Origin: Halomonas almeriensis
GTDB taxonomy: Bacteria > Pseudomonadota > Gammaproteobacteria > Pseudomonadales > Halomonadaceae
DNA length: 64,000 nucleotides
Assembly (NCBI RefSeq): GCF_030409235.1
Contig: NZ_JAUFPO010000002.1
Location: forward strand, 1-64,000
Direction of reading: 5' to 3'
The translations under genes and the position numbers were made by a program. Of this stretch, positions 57,808 through 64,000 are shown in pieces. Numbering within the stretch: position 1 is the stretch's first letter; each line of letters opens with the position of its first letter. The notes under the pieces are model-generated. The model did not search any database. It had not been told where the DNA came from and saw only the letters and a list, made by a program, of their open reading frames with translations.

Positions 57808-58860
57808 TCACCGGACGCCACCAGCAGCCTGTCGGGTCAGGAACATGGCATCGCCATAACTGAAGAAGGCATAGCCCTGCTCGACGGCTTCCCGGTAGGC
57901 CCGCATGACGGTCTCGTAGCCGGCGAAGGAGGCGACCAGCATCAACAGGGTCGACTCCGGCAAGTGGAAGTTGGTGACCAGACCGTCGACCACCTGCCAT
58001 TCATAGCCCGGGTAGATGAAGATATCGGTCTCGCCGCTGAGCGGGGCGATGCGGCCGTCCGGGCTCTGCTGACAGGCCGACTCGAGGCAGCGCACACTGG
58101 TGGTGCCCACGGCGATGACACGGTTGCCCCGAGCCCGAGCCGCGCGGACCCTGGCACAGGCACTCTCGGAGACCTCGATCCACTCGCTGTGCATGTCATG
58201 CTCGCGAATGTCATCGACGCGCACCGGCTGAAAGGTGCCGGCTCCCACGTGCAGGGTGACGAAGGCGCTCTCCACGCCCTTGGCGGCGAGCTGCTCGAGC
58301 AGCGGCTCATCGAAATGCAGGCCGGCCGTCGGTGCCGCCACGGCACCATCGCGACGCGCATAGACGGTCTGGTAGCGCTCGCGGTCGGAGAGCTCGTCCT
58401 CGCGCGTGATGTAGGGCGGCAGCGGCATGTGGCCATGCTGTTCGAGCAAGGCGATCAGCGGCGTCTCGCCCAGGAAGCGCAGCTCGAACAGGGCCTCCCG
58501 CCGGCCCTCGACCACGGCCTGAATCCCGCCCTCGAAGGTCAGCTCGCTGCCGACAGGGGGCGACTTGCTGGAACGCAGGTGGGCCAGGCCGCGGTGAGCA
58601 TCCAGAGGCCGCTCGAGCAGCATCTCCACGCGGCCGCCGCTGGCCTTGTGACCATGCAGGCGGGCCGGTATGACGCGGGTGTCGTTGAACACCAGCAGGT
58701 CTCCGGGGTCGAGCTTGTCGAGCAGTGCCGGAAAGCGTTGATGGTCGAGCTCGCCGCTGGCGCCATCGACACACAACAGGCGGCAGTCACTGCGTTGCTC
58801 GGAGGGATATCGGGCGATCAGCGCCTCGGGAAGCTCGTAATGGAAATCGGCGCGCTGCAT
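57808..58860 (-). CDS. queA: S-adenosylmethionine:tRNA ribosyltransferase-isomerase QueA
   Basis: This 350-residue enzyme turns preQ1-tRNA into epoxyqueuosine-tRNA using the ribose of SAM. Visible segments include [74 protein letters not shown] and [19 protein letters not shown]. The ATG at 58860 is chosen; the upstream extension crosses the tRNA-Leu gene on the other strand. It heads queA-tgt-yajC-secDF. Confidence 0.98.
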   Translation of the reverse strand: MQRADFHYELPEALIARYPSEQRSDCRLLCVDGASGELDHQRFPALLDKLDPGDLLVFNDTRVIPARLHGHKASGGRVEMLLERPLDAHRGLAHLRSSKSPPVGSELTFEGGIQAVVEGRREALFELRFLGETPLIALLEQHGHMPLPPYITREDELSDRERYQTVYARRDGAVAAPTAGLHFDEPLLEQLAAKGVESAFVTLHVGAGTFQPVRVDDIREHDMHSEWIEVSESACARVRAARARGNRVIAVGTTSVRCLESACQQSPDGRIAPLSGETDIFIYPGYEWQVVDGLVTNFHLPESTLLMLVASFAGYETVMRAYREAVEQGYAFFSYGDAMFLTRQAAGGVR

Positions 58861-58963
58861 GACGTCACTCGGTTGACCTGGAGTTGGGATGTTCGAGTGC
58901 TGGGGCAATGATCCAGCAGGTCGCACAGGATACCGCTTCAGCGCGGTGAAGTCAGTGCGGTGA

Positions 58964-58991
58964 TTGACCTGCTTATCAGGCTCCGTATAAT
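58964..58991 (+). promoter_or_regulatory. Strong sigma70 promoter of tRNA-Leu
   Basis: TTGACC (58964-58969) and a perfect TATAAT (58986-58991) are 16 bp apart. The tRNA begins 12 bp after the -10 hexamer. Confidence 0.85.
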
Positions 58992-59002
58992 GCATCGCCG
59001 TT

Positions 59003-59089
59003 GCCGGTGTGGCGGAATTGGTAGACGCAGCGGATTCAAAATCCGCCGCTGTAAAAGGCGTGTCGGTTCGAGTCCGACCACCGGCACCA
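59003..59089 (+). tRNA. tRNA-Leu (anticodon CAA)
   Basis: This 87-base class II tRNA has acceptor pairing GCCGGTG with CACCGGC. The anticodon stem GCGGA/TCCGC closes the loop TTCAAAA, giving anticodon CAA (59037-59039), which reads UUG. The long variable arm and TTCGAGTCC T-loop are typical for Leu. CCA is encoded at 59087-59089. It is a common integration site for mobile islands; an antitoxin remnant and a MITE follow. Confidence 0.97.
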
Positions 59090-59180
59090 TCATGAAACTC
59101 GGCCCCTCGTGGCTGCACTCCTTGATTTCCCCAAGAACCCTCTTTCTCTGCCCGGCAGATCGCCGCCGGAGAACCCGCCC

Positions 59181-59396
59181 ATGAAACGCCACGACGATGC
59201 CGTCGTCGAGATGCTGCGCGATGACCCGGACATGGTGCCTGAATACCTGCGTACCGCTTTCGATGAGCTGGACGAGGAAGGCGGCGATGTGGTCTTGCTG
59301 ATGGTGCTTCGCCACCTGAGAGGGTGTTTACAAACTACTGCGCTCGCCCATGCGGCGTTGAAATCAGCCTCAAAATGCTCATTTACCAGCTCGTAA
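59181..59396 (+). pseudogene. HigA-like antitoxin remnant split by a MITE
   Basis: The first 46 residues ([19 protein letters not shown], then [25 protein letters not shown]) look like the N-terminal part of the COG3636 probable addiction-module antidote family. The helix-turn-helix half that normally follows is missing: a 212-bp element begins in codon 47. The remaining residues are read from the element. Joining across it gives only 14 more codons (SALRSFLSQRP then stop), so the gene was probably broken before the insertion. No toxin gene is seen next to it. Confidence 0.6.
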
Positions 59397-59531
59397 ACTC
59401 CGCTTTCTGACTCGTGACATCCTTGTCACTCGCTCTTCGAGCAGCAAAGCTGCCCAAATCGTCAATCCTGACGATTTGTCGGTTGATTTCGCCTGGCCTG
59501 GTCGTCGCTCGTGACTTTTGTAAACACCCTC
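59320..59531. mobile_element. MITE, 212 bp, GAGGGTGTTTACAAA inverted repeats
   Basis: The 15-bp ends GAGGGTGTTTACAAA are perfect inverted repeats, and the match runs outward into the flanks. A 3-bp direct repeat TGA lies on each side (59317-59319 and 59532-59534), fitting the TNA target of IS5-type elements. There is no transposase. An internal motif CTCATTTACCAGCTCGTAAA resembles one in the element at 24952. It interrupts the antitoxin remnant after tRNA-Leu. Confidence 0.85.
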
Positions 59532-59534
59532 TGA

Positions 59535-59754
59535 GTGCGTTGCGTTCATTTCTCTCTCAGCGCCCCTGAGCGCCTCGACGCAGCCAGTCATGCAAGAAGG
59601 CCAGTTTGCGCAGCGCGAGAAGAGAGGCATATAGCCAGGCTCCAGTAGAGGGGCAGGGCAGATGGAAGGCGCCGGGCAGCCATGCGGCCTGCCCTGTCCT
59701 TCCCGGGGGCGATGTCGTAGTGTGGCGTTTTGGTCGTGTGTTCAGGAAAGCGTC
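59535..59754. other. Gene-free stretch before the LysE-type gene
   Basis: No supported gene is seen between the MITE and the exporter start. Open frames on the minus strand here lack a start codon and recognisable content. It may be the residue of a deleted antitoxin/toxin region. The exporter ribosome site AGGAAA lies at its right end. Confidence 0.5.
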
Positions 59755-60378
59755 ATGCCGTTGTCTCTCTGGTTGTCATTGGCGGCCATCTGCGCCATGG
59801 GCGCCATGTCGCCGGGGCCGAGCCTGGCCCTGGTGCTGCGTCATACCCTGGGTGGCGGGCGTGTGCCGGGCGTCATGGCCGCGCTTTCGCATGCGCTCGG
59901 GGTCGGGCTCTATGCGCTGCTTACGGTCTGGGGGCTGGGGGCGCTGATCGTGCGCTTCCCGACGCTGTTCCAGTTGATCACCTGGGGCGGGGCGGCCTAT
60001 CTGGCCTGGCTGGGTATCAAGGCCTGGCGGGCCGGTCGTGGCGGTGCCCTCGAAGCCGGCGCCATGGCCACGTCGAACCGGCAGGCGGCCCGCGAGGGGA
60101 TGCTGGTGGCCCTGGGCAACCCCAAGCTGATCCTGTTCTTCGTGGCCCTGCTCAGCCAGTTCGTGACGCCCGACATGAGCCTGCTCGAGCGGGCCATCAT
60201 CGTGCTGACGGCGATGGTCATCGATGGCGGCTGGTATGTGCTGGTAGCCCTGGGGCTCTCGCATTCGCGGGTGCTGCCCTGGCTGCAGGCCCGCGCCCAC
60301 TGGATCAACCGTATCACGGGCGTGCTCCTGCTGGCGCTGGCGCTGCGGGTGGCGATGGGCCCCTTGATGGGCAGCTGA
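59755..60378 (+). CDS. LysE/RhtB-family amino acid exporter
   Basis: This 207-residue protein has about six membrane helices. It starts MPLSLWLSLAAICAMGAMSPGPSLALVLRHTLGGGR, the LysE family signature (GPS with the following Gly-rich turn), then LGNPKLILFFVALLSQFV, the second conserved block. Members export amino acids such as homoserine, threonine or lysine. The substrate cannot be told. It converges on the YgjV-like gene with 10 bp between. Confidence 0.93.
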   Translation: MPLSLWLSLAAICAMGAMSPGPSLALVLRHTLGGGRVPGVMAALSHALGVGLYALLTVWGLGALIVRFPTLFQLITWGGAAYLAWLGIKAWRAGRGGALEAGAMATSNRQAAREGMLVALGNPKLILFFVALLSQFVTPDMSLLERAIIVLTAMVIDGGWYVLVALGLSHSRVLPWLQARAHWINRITGVLLLALALRVAMGPLMGS

Positions 60379-60388
60379 TGCGTCCGCT

Positions 60389-60925
60389 TCAGGGTGCCGG
60401 CTGGCGTTGGCTGTCGCGCCGGATGCGCAGGATGGTCACCACATTGGTGATAAAGATCAGGCCCTCGGCGATGCTGCCGCCGATCGAGCCGGCCAGCAGG
60501 TTGCTGATGACCCAGCAGAAGGCCGCCGCGGCGAGCATGATCCGCATGGCGATGCCGCGCAGCATGAACATGCCGTAGGTGCCCAGCAGGCCTGCCGCGA
60601 GCGCCGGTATGTCGGCCGGCCCGCGCCAGGTCAGGGCGGCGATGAGCAGGGTGGCCAGCAGGATCGCGACCATGATGGCGGTATGGCCGGCATAGCGGCG
60701 TGCCAGGATGATGCGCAGGATGATCAGCGCCGAGATGCCCGAGGCCACCCAGCTCTCGAAGAGCGCGAACTGCACCGCAAAGGCCACATTGGCAAAGATC
60801 AGGATGACCAGCAGGCGGTCATCGCGCTTGCTGGAAAAGGCCACCAGGCATAGCGCCAGGGCGGTCAGGCTGACGGCCTGGCCGAGCAGCCAGCGCAGGC
60901 TCAGGTCTTCCAGGGCAAATTCCAT
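60389..60925 (-). CDS. YgjV-family inner-membrane protein
   Basis: This 178-residue protein has five to six membrane helices. The start MEFALEDLSLRWLLGQAVSLTALALCLVAFSSKRDDRL, followed by ANVAFAVQFALFESWVASGISALIILRIILARRY, matches the bacterial inner-membrane protein family that includes E. coli YgjV. Function is unknown. The ribosome site is weak; the start is set by the family N-terminus. Confidence 0.75.
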   Translation of the reverse strand: MEFALEDLSLRWLLGQAVSLTALALCLVAFSSKRDDRLLVILIFANVAFAVQFALFESWVASGISALIILRIILARRYAGHTAIMVAILLATLLIAALTWRGPADIPALAAGLLGTYGMFMLRGIAMRIMLAAAAFCWVISNLLAGSIGGSIAEGLIFITNVVTILRIRRDSQRQPAP

Positions 60926-60986
60926 GACAGGCACCAGGTGACGGGAAGATCGAGTGGACGACGCCCACTCTATCACGACCCGGGGC

Positions 60987-62639
60987 CTAGTCCTGGAGCC
61001 TGGTCAGGAGAGCGTCCTCCTGCGCATCCGGGGGCAGGCTGCCGAATACCGGGCTGGCCTCGAGCAGTCGCGAGCGGCAGAAGGTCTCGCCGACCTCGGC
61101 CGGCGCATGCTGCATCAGCAGGGCGCCCTGCAGACACTGCGCCATGCACTGGGTCAGCCGGCGGGCCTGACGCTCCAGCGTCTCTGCCGGTGCCTCGAGC
61201 CATTGAGCGAGTGACTGCATGGCCGTGTCGAGCGCGGCCGAGGCGCCGCGTGCCTGCTCGAGCTCCTGACGCAGCGCCACCAGGGCTTCCGGGTGGCGCT
61301 GGAGCACGCGCAGCACGTCCAGGCAGATGACGTTGCCGGACCCTTCCCAGATTGAGTTGACCGGGGCTTCCCGGTATAGCCTCGCCAGTGGCGACTCTTC
61401 CACATAGCCGATGCCGCCCAGGCACTCCATGGCCTCGGCGAGAAAGCCCGGGGCGCGCTTGTTATGCCAGTACTTGGCGAGTGCCGGCAGGAGCCGTGCC
61501 AGGGCCGTTTCGTGGGCGTCATGGCGCGCCGCACCGTCGAAGGCGCGGGCGCTGCGCAGGCACAGGGCCACGCCGGCCTCGACCTCCAGGGCCATGTCGG
61601 CCAGCAGGGTGCGCATCAGGGGCTGCTCGGCCAGACAGCGGCCGAAGGCCTGGCGCGTCTGCACATGCTGCCAGGCCTCGGAGAGCGCCTGACGCATCAT
61701 GCCCACCGGGGCCGTGGCGGCATCCAGGCGCGTCTGTTGGACCATCGAGAGGATGGTGGCGATGCCGCGTCCGGGCTCGCCGAGCGGCTCGGCCCAGGCA
61801 TCGCGGTACTCGATTTCCGCGGAGGCGTTGGCGCGATTGCCGCACTTGTCCTTGAGGCGCTGAATCTCGATGGCATTGCGTTCGTTATCCGGCGTGAAAC
61901 GCGGCACGAGAAAGCAACTCAGGCCATCGTCGGTCTGCGCCAGGGTCAAGAAGGCATCCGACATGGGCGCGCTGCAGAACCACTTGTGGCCATTGAGTCG
62001 CCAGCCATCGACTGTCTTGATGGCGTGGGTGGTATTGCGTCGCACGTCGCTGCCGCCCTGTTTCTCGGTCATGGCCATGCCGAAGGTCAGGGCGGTCTTG
62101 CGCTCGGCGGGCAATGCACGGGGGTCATGGTCCCAGCTCAGCAGGCCGGGCGACCAGCGCGCATGCAGGTCGGCCGAGTGTCGCAGTGCCGGAAAGGCCG
62201 CATGGGTCATGGTGATCGGACAGCAGAAGCCCGGCTCGGCCTGGGTCAGCAGATAGAGCGCCGCCACATGCGCCTGGTGGCCACCGCGACCTTCTTCCTG
62301 CCAGGCGACGGCGTGCCAGCCGTGATCCATGGCCAGGTGCATCAACTCATGGTAGGCCGGGTGGTACTCGACCTCATCGAGGCGACGGCCATGGCGGTCG
62401 AAGAGTCGCAGCTCGGGCGGGTGGCGGTTGGCCGCGTCGCCGAGCCGGCGCACCGCCTCGCTGCCCGCCTCCCGGCCCAGCGGTGCCAGTCGCTCCATGA
62501 CCCAAGGTGGCGCCTCGCGGGCCAGGGCGTCGCGCAGCGGCCTGTCCTGCGTGAGCAGGTCCTGGTCACCGCCCGGCGGGGGCTGATTGTGCACCTCATG
62601 GCTGGCCAGGCGAGATCGGGGGGCATGATCCGGCATCAC
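60987..62639 (-). CDS. aidB: AidB-like acyl-CoA dehydrogenase family protein
   Basis: This 550-residue protein is close in length to E. coli AidB (541). It shows HNQPPPGGDQDLLTQDRPLRDAL at the start and, further on, CPITMTHAAFPALR, FGMAMTEKQGGSDVRRNTT, LNGHKWFCSAPMSDAFL and RIATIL...QTRLDAATA-type segments. AidB is an FAD protein that binds DNA during alkylation stress, with weak isovaleryl-CoA dehydrogenase activity. It lies 61 bp upstream of the YgjV-like gene on the same strand. Confidence 0.92.
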   Translation of the reverse strand: MMPDHAPRSRLASHEVHNQPPPGGDQDLLTQDRPLRDALAREAPPWVMERLAPLGREAGSEAVRRLGDAANRHPPELRLFDRHGRRLDEVEYHPAYHELMHLAMDHGWHAVAWQEEGRGGHQAHVAALYLLTQAEPGFCCPITMTHAAFPALRHSADLHARWSPGLLSWDHDPRALPAERKTALTFGMAMTEKQGGSDVRRNTTHAIKTVDGWRLNGHKWFCSAPMSDAFLTLAQTDDGLSCFLVPRFTPDNERNAIEIQRLKDKCGNRANASAEIEYRDAWAEPLGEPGRGIATILSMVQQTRLDAATAPVGMMRQALSEAWQHVQTRQAFGRCLAEQPLMRTLLADMALEVEAGVALCLRSARAFDGAARHDAHETALARLLPALAKYWHNKRAPGFLAEAMECLGGIGYVEESPLARLYREAPVNSIWEGSGNVICLDVLRVLQRHPEALVALRQELEQARGASAALDTAMQSLAQWLEAPAETLERQARRLTQCMAQCLQGALLMQHAPAEVGETFCRSRLLEASPVFGSLPPDAQEDALLTRLQD

Positions 62640-62770
62640 AGGCTCCAGTGGCAGGCTCCTGACTTCAGCATGGTGGGCGCGGGCCGAGTGGTCAAAGGCG
62701 CGGCCCCGCTGGCAGTGACGGTCTGAGCGCGAGGCGTTAGGCTGGAGGCGTCGTCAGTGGAGGAGCCTTC

Positions 62771-63322
62771 ATGACCCAGTCTTCAGCGGTGCTGCCCGAG
62801 GTGCCGGCCACGGCGCATGTCGCCGAGGAACGCATCCAGGTGGTCGATGCCCGCAACCGGCCCTGCGGCAGCGCTCGACGAGCCACCATGCGTCGCTATC
62901 GCTACTGGCACCGAGCGACCTATATCGTGGTGTGCAACGCCCAGGGAGAGCTCTGTGTTCAGCGCCGTACGTTGTCCAAGGAGGTGTTTCCCGGCGCGCT
63001 TGACCTGGCAGCCGGCGGCGTCGTCGGTGCCGGCGAGGCGGTCCACCTGGCGGCGCAACGCGAGCTGGCCGAGGAACTGGGCATTCGCCGCCAGCCACTG
63101 AAGCACGAGCTGGAATTCGTTCATGCGGCGGGTGGCAACTTCATCTTCGGCAGTGCCTTTCGGGTCGATTACAGCGGCCCCTTGCGCCTGCAGCCCGAAG
63201 AGGTCGCCGAGGCCTTCTGGCTGACGCCGGCCGAGGCGCTGGCGCTGGAAGGCGTAACACCGGATACCCGCCAGGTGGTCGAGGCGCTTGTCGCGGATGG
63301 CAGCTTGCATGCCGAGCCTTGA
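62771..63322 (+). CDS. Nudix hydrolase, YfcD-like
   Basis: This 183-residue protein has an IPP-isomerase-like Nudix fold. The Nudix box runs GVVGAGEAVHLAAQRELAEELG with the REL and EELG catalytic Glu residues. Around it are HRATYIVVCNAQGELCVQRRT, VFPGALDLAAGG and FWLTPAEA, close to E. coli YfcD. Such enzymes hydrolyse nucleoside diphosphates linked to another moiety; the substrate is unknown. It is divergent from aidB. Confidence 0.9.
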   Translation: MTQSSAVLPEVPATAHVAEERIQVVDARNRPCGSARRATMRRYRYWHRATYIVVCNAQGELCVQRRTLSKEVFPGALDLAAGGVVGAGEAVHLAAQRELAEELGIRRQPLKHELEFVHAAGGNFIFGSAFRVDYSGPLRLQPEEVAEAFWLTPAEALALEGVTPDTRQVVEALVADGSLHAEP

Positions 63323-63409
63323 GCGCCGCGTTGTTGCCTGTTGCGGGAAGGGGCTGGCGCCGGCCGGGTCGGCGTGGCATCGTGAAGGAACAGACAGCGA
63401 GCCCGAGCC

Positions 63410-63898
63410 ATGAGCATTCACGACCATGATTGCCGCACGCACAGCGGCGAGCCCTTCAACCTAGGCGCCTTGCGTGGCCAGGTGCTGCTGGTTGTCAATG
63501 TGGCCAGCCGCTGCGGTTTTACCTCCCAGCTTGGCGAGCTCGAACGTCTCTACCGCCGGCATCGCGACCGCGGCTTCACCATCCTGGCCTTTCCGTGCAA
63601 CCAGTTCGGCCGTCAGTCACCGGAATCCGCACAGGGGTTCTGCTCCTTCGGCGAGCATACCTACAGCGTCACCTTCCCTATGATGGGCAAGGTCAACGTC
63701 AATGGTCGCCATGCCCACCCGTTGTTCATCGAGCTCAAGCGCGAGGCGCCCGGTGCCCTGGGCACCGGCGTCATCAAGTGGAACTTCACCAAGTTCCTGG
63801 TGGCGCGGGACGGCCGAGTGATTCGCCGCTTCTCCCCCCGCGCCCGTATCGCCGAGCTGGAAGCCGCGCTAGAGCCCATCCTGGATGAGCCCTGGTAG
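63410..63898 (+). CDS. Glutathione peroxidase-family protein
   Basis: This 162-residue thioredoxin-fold peroxidase reduces H2O2 and organic hydroperoxides. The peroxidatic Cys is in VVNVASRCGFTSQL; the catalytic Gln is in AFPCNQFGRQSP and the Trp/Asn pair in IKWNFTKFLV. It is the Cys-type, likely thioredoxin-dependent, enzyme, related to BtuE. It follows the Nudix gene by 87 bp on the same strand. Confidence 0.95.
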   Translation: MSIHDHDCRTHSGEPFNLGALRGQVLLVVNVASRCGFTSQLGELERLYRRHRDRGFTILAFPCNQFGRQSPESAQGFCSFGEHTYSVTFPMMGKVNVNGRHAHPLFIELKREAPGALGTGVIKWNFTKFLVARDGRVIRRFSPRARIAELEAALEPILDEPW

Positions 63899-63948
63899 CC
63901 CGCGCATGAGGCCGGAGAAACCGCCGTGCGCGGGCGTCCTGAGCCCGC

Positions 63949-64000
63949 CTAGAGGTCCTTGACCAGCCTGAGGGCGTCATAGATGGCGGCATGGGTATTG
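63949..64000 (-). CDS. C-terminal end of an unidentified gene (partial)
   Basis: An open frame enters from the right edge and ends with TAG at 63949. The last residues read NTHAAIYDALRLVKDL. It converges on the glutathione peroxidase gene with 50 bp between. Too short to identify. Confidence 0.5.
   Translation of the reverse strand, partial: NTHAAIYDALRLVKDL

Noticed and set aside
59003..59754. Island attachment repeat (copy of the tRNA-Leu 3' end) downstream of tRNA-Leu
   Set aside because: No repeat of the tRNA 3' end was seen before 59754; any island may extend differently or be fully lost.
59535..59754. Minus-strand frame ending in LAFLHDWLRRGAQGR-like residues
   Set aside because: No start codon or family match was found; it may be a relic but cannot be supported.

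Overview
The window is chromosomal core DNA of a high-GC, halophilic gammaproteobacterium. Protein sequences and gene order suggest Halomonas or a close relative (Halomonadaceae). This rests on recognised families, on Pseudomonas/Halomonas-type synteny (der-bamB-yfgM-hisS-ispG-rodZ-pilW-rlmN-ndk-isc), on K+ uptake genes (trkA, trkH) and on acidic proteins. No database search was run.

Layout. 1-578: no gene; hairpins and a tandemly duplicated Rho-independent terminator. 0.6-9.6 kb: mostly single genes (acidic lipoprotein, isochorismatase-like hydrolase, yaaA with a tiny downstream ORF, tas, Sel1 protein, DEDDh exonuclease, LOG protein) and a compact minus-strand run (DUF501, unknown, ybaK, thioesterase). 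9.6-20.3 kb: PatB/MalY lyase, valS, holC, ilvE, pepA, then divergent lptF-lptG (LPS export) and an RDD protein. 20.4-24.9 kb: bfd-bfr iron storage, DUF1653, tcdA-truC, a zinc-less sirtuin and a DTW protein. 25-32.6 kb: TraB protein, trkH-trkA, dodecin, rsmB-fmt-def. 32.7-36.3 kb: dprA-tsaC-hemF-aroE. 36.3-45.8 kb: M48 lipoprotein, DUF815 ATPase, then der-bamB-yfgM-hisS-ispG-rodZ-pilW on the minus strand. 45.9-50.8 kb: rlmN, ndk, iscA, iscS, iscR, cysE. 50.9-58.9 kb: trmJ, suhB, one unknown gene, secF-secD-yajC-tgt-queA. 59-64 kb: tRNA-Leu(CAA), an antitoxin remnant split by a MITE, a LysE-type exporter, a YgjV-like protein, aidB, a Nudix hydrolase, glutathione peroxidase and the end of one more gene.

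How the genes work together. Most are housekeeping functions: tRNA charging and modification (valS, hisS, tcdA, truC, tsaC, tgt-queA, trmJ), rRNA modification (rsmB, rlmN), start-Met formylation and removal (fmt, def), envelope assembly (lptFG, bamB, secDF-yajC, rodZ), Fe-S and cysteine metabolism (cysE-iscRSA) and iron storage (bfd-bfr). 

Main surprises. (1) The isc cluster has iscR, iscS and iscA but no iscU, hscB, hscA, fdx or iscX, and its IscS lacks the C-terminal tail that E. coli IscS uses for IscU. (2) SuhB has lost all four metal/catalytic acidic residues, so it is probably a pseudoenzyme kept for its transcription (Nus) role. (3) Six intergenic tandem arrays all have a 7-bp period but different unit sequences. 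(4) Three small non-autonomous inverted-repeat elements are present; two share an end sequence, and one sits exactly on the shared stop codons of convergent genes. (5) A possible small RNA sits at the left edge.
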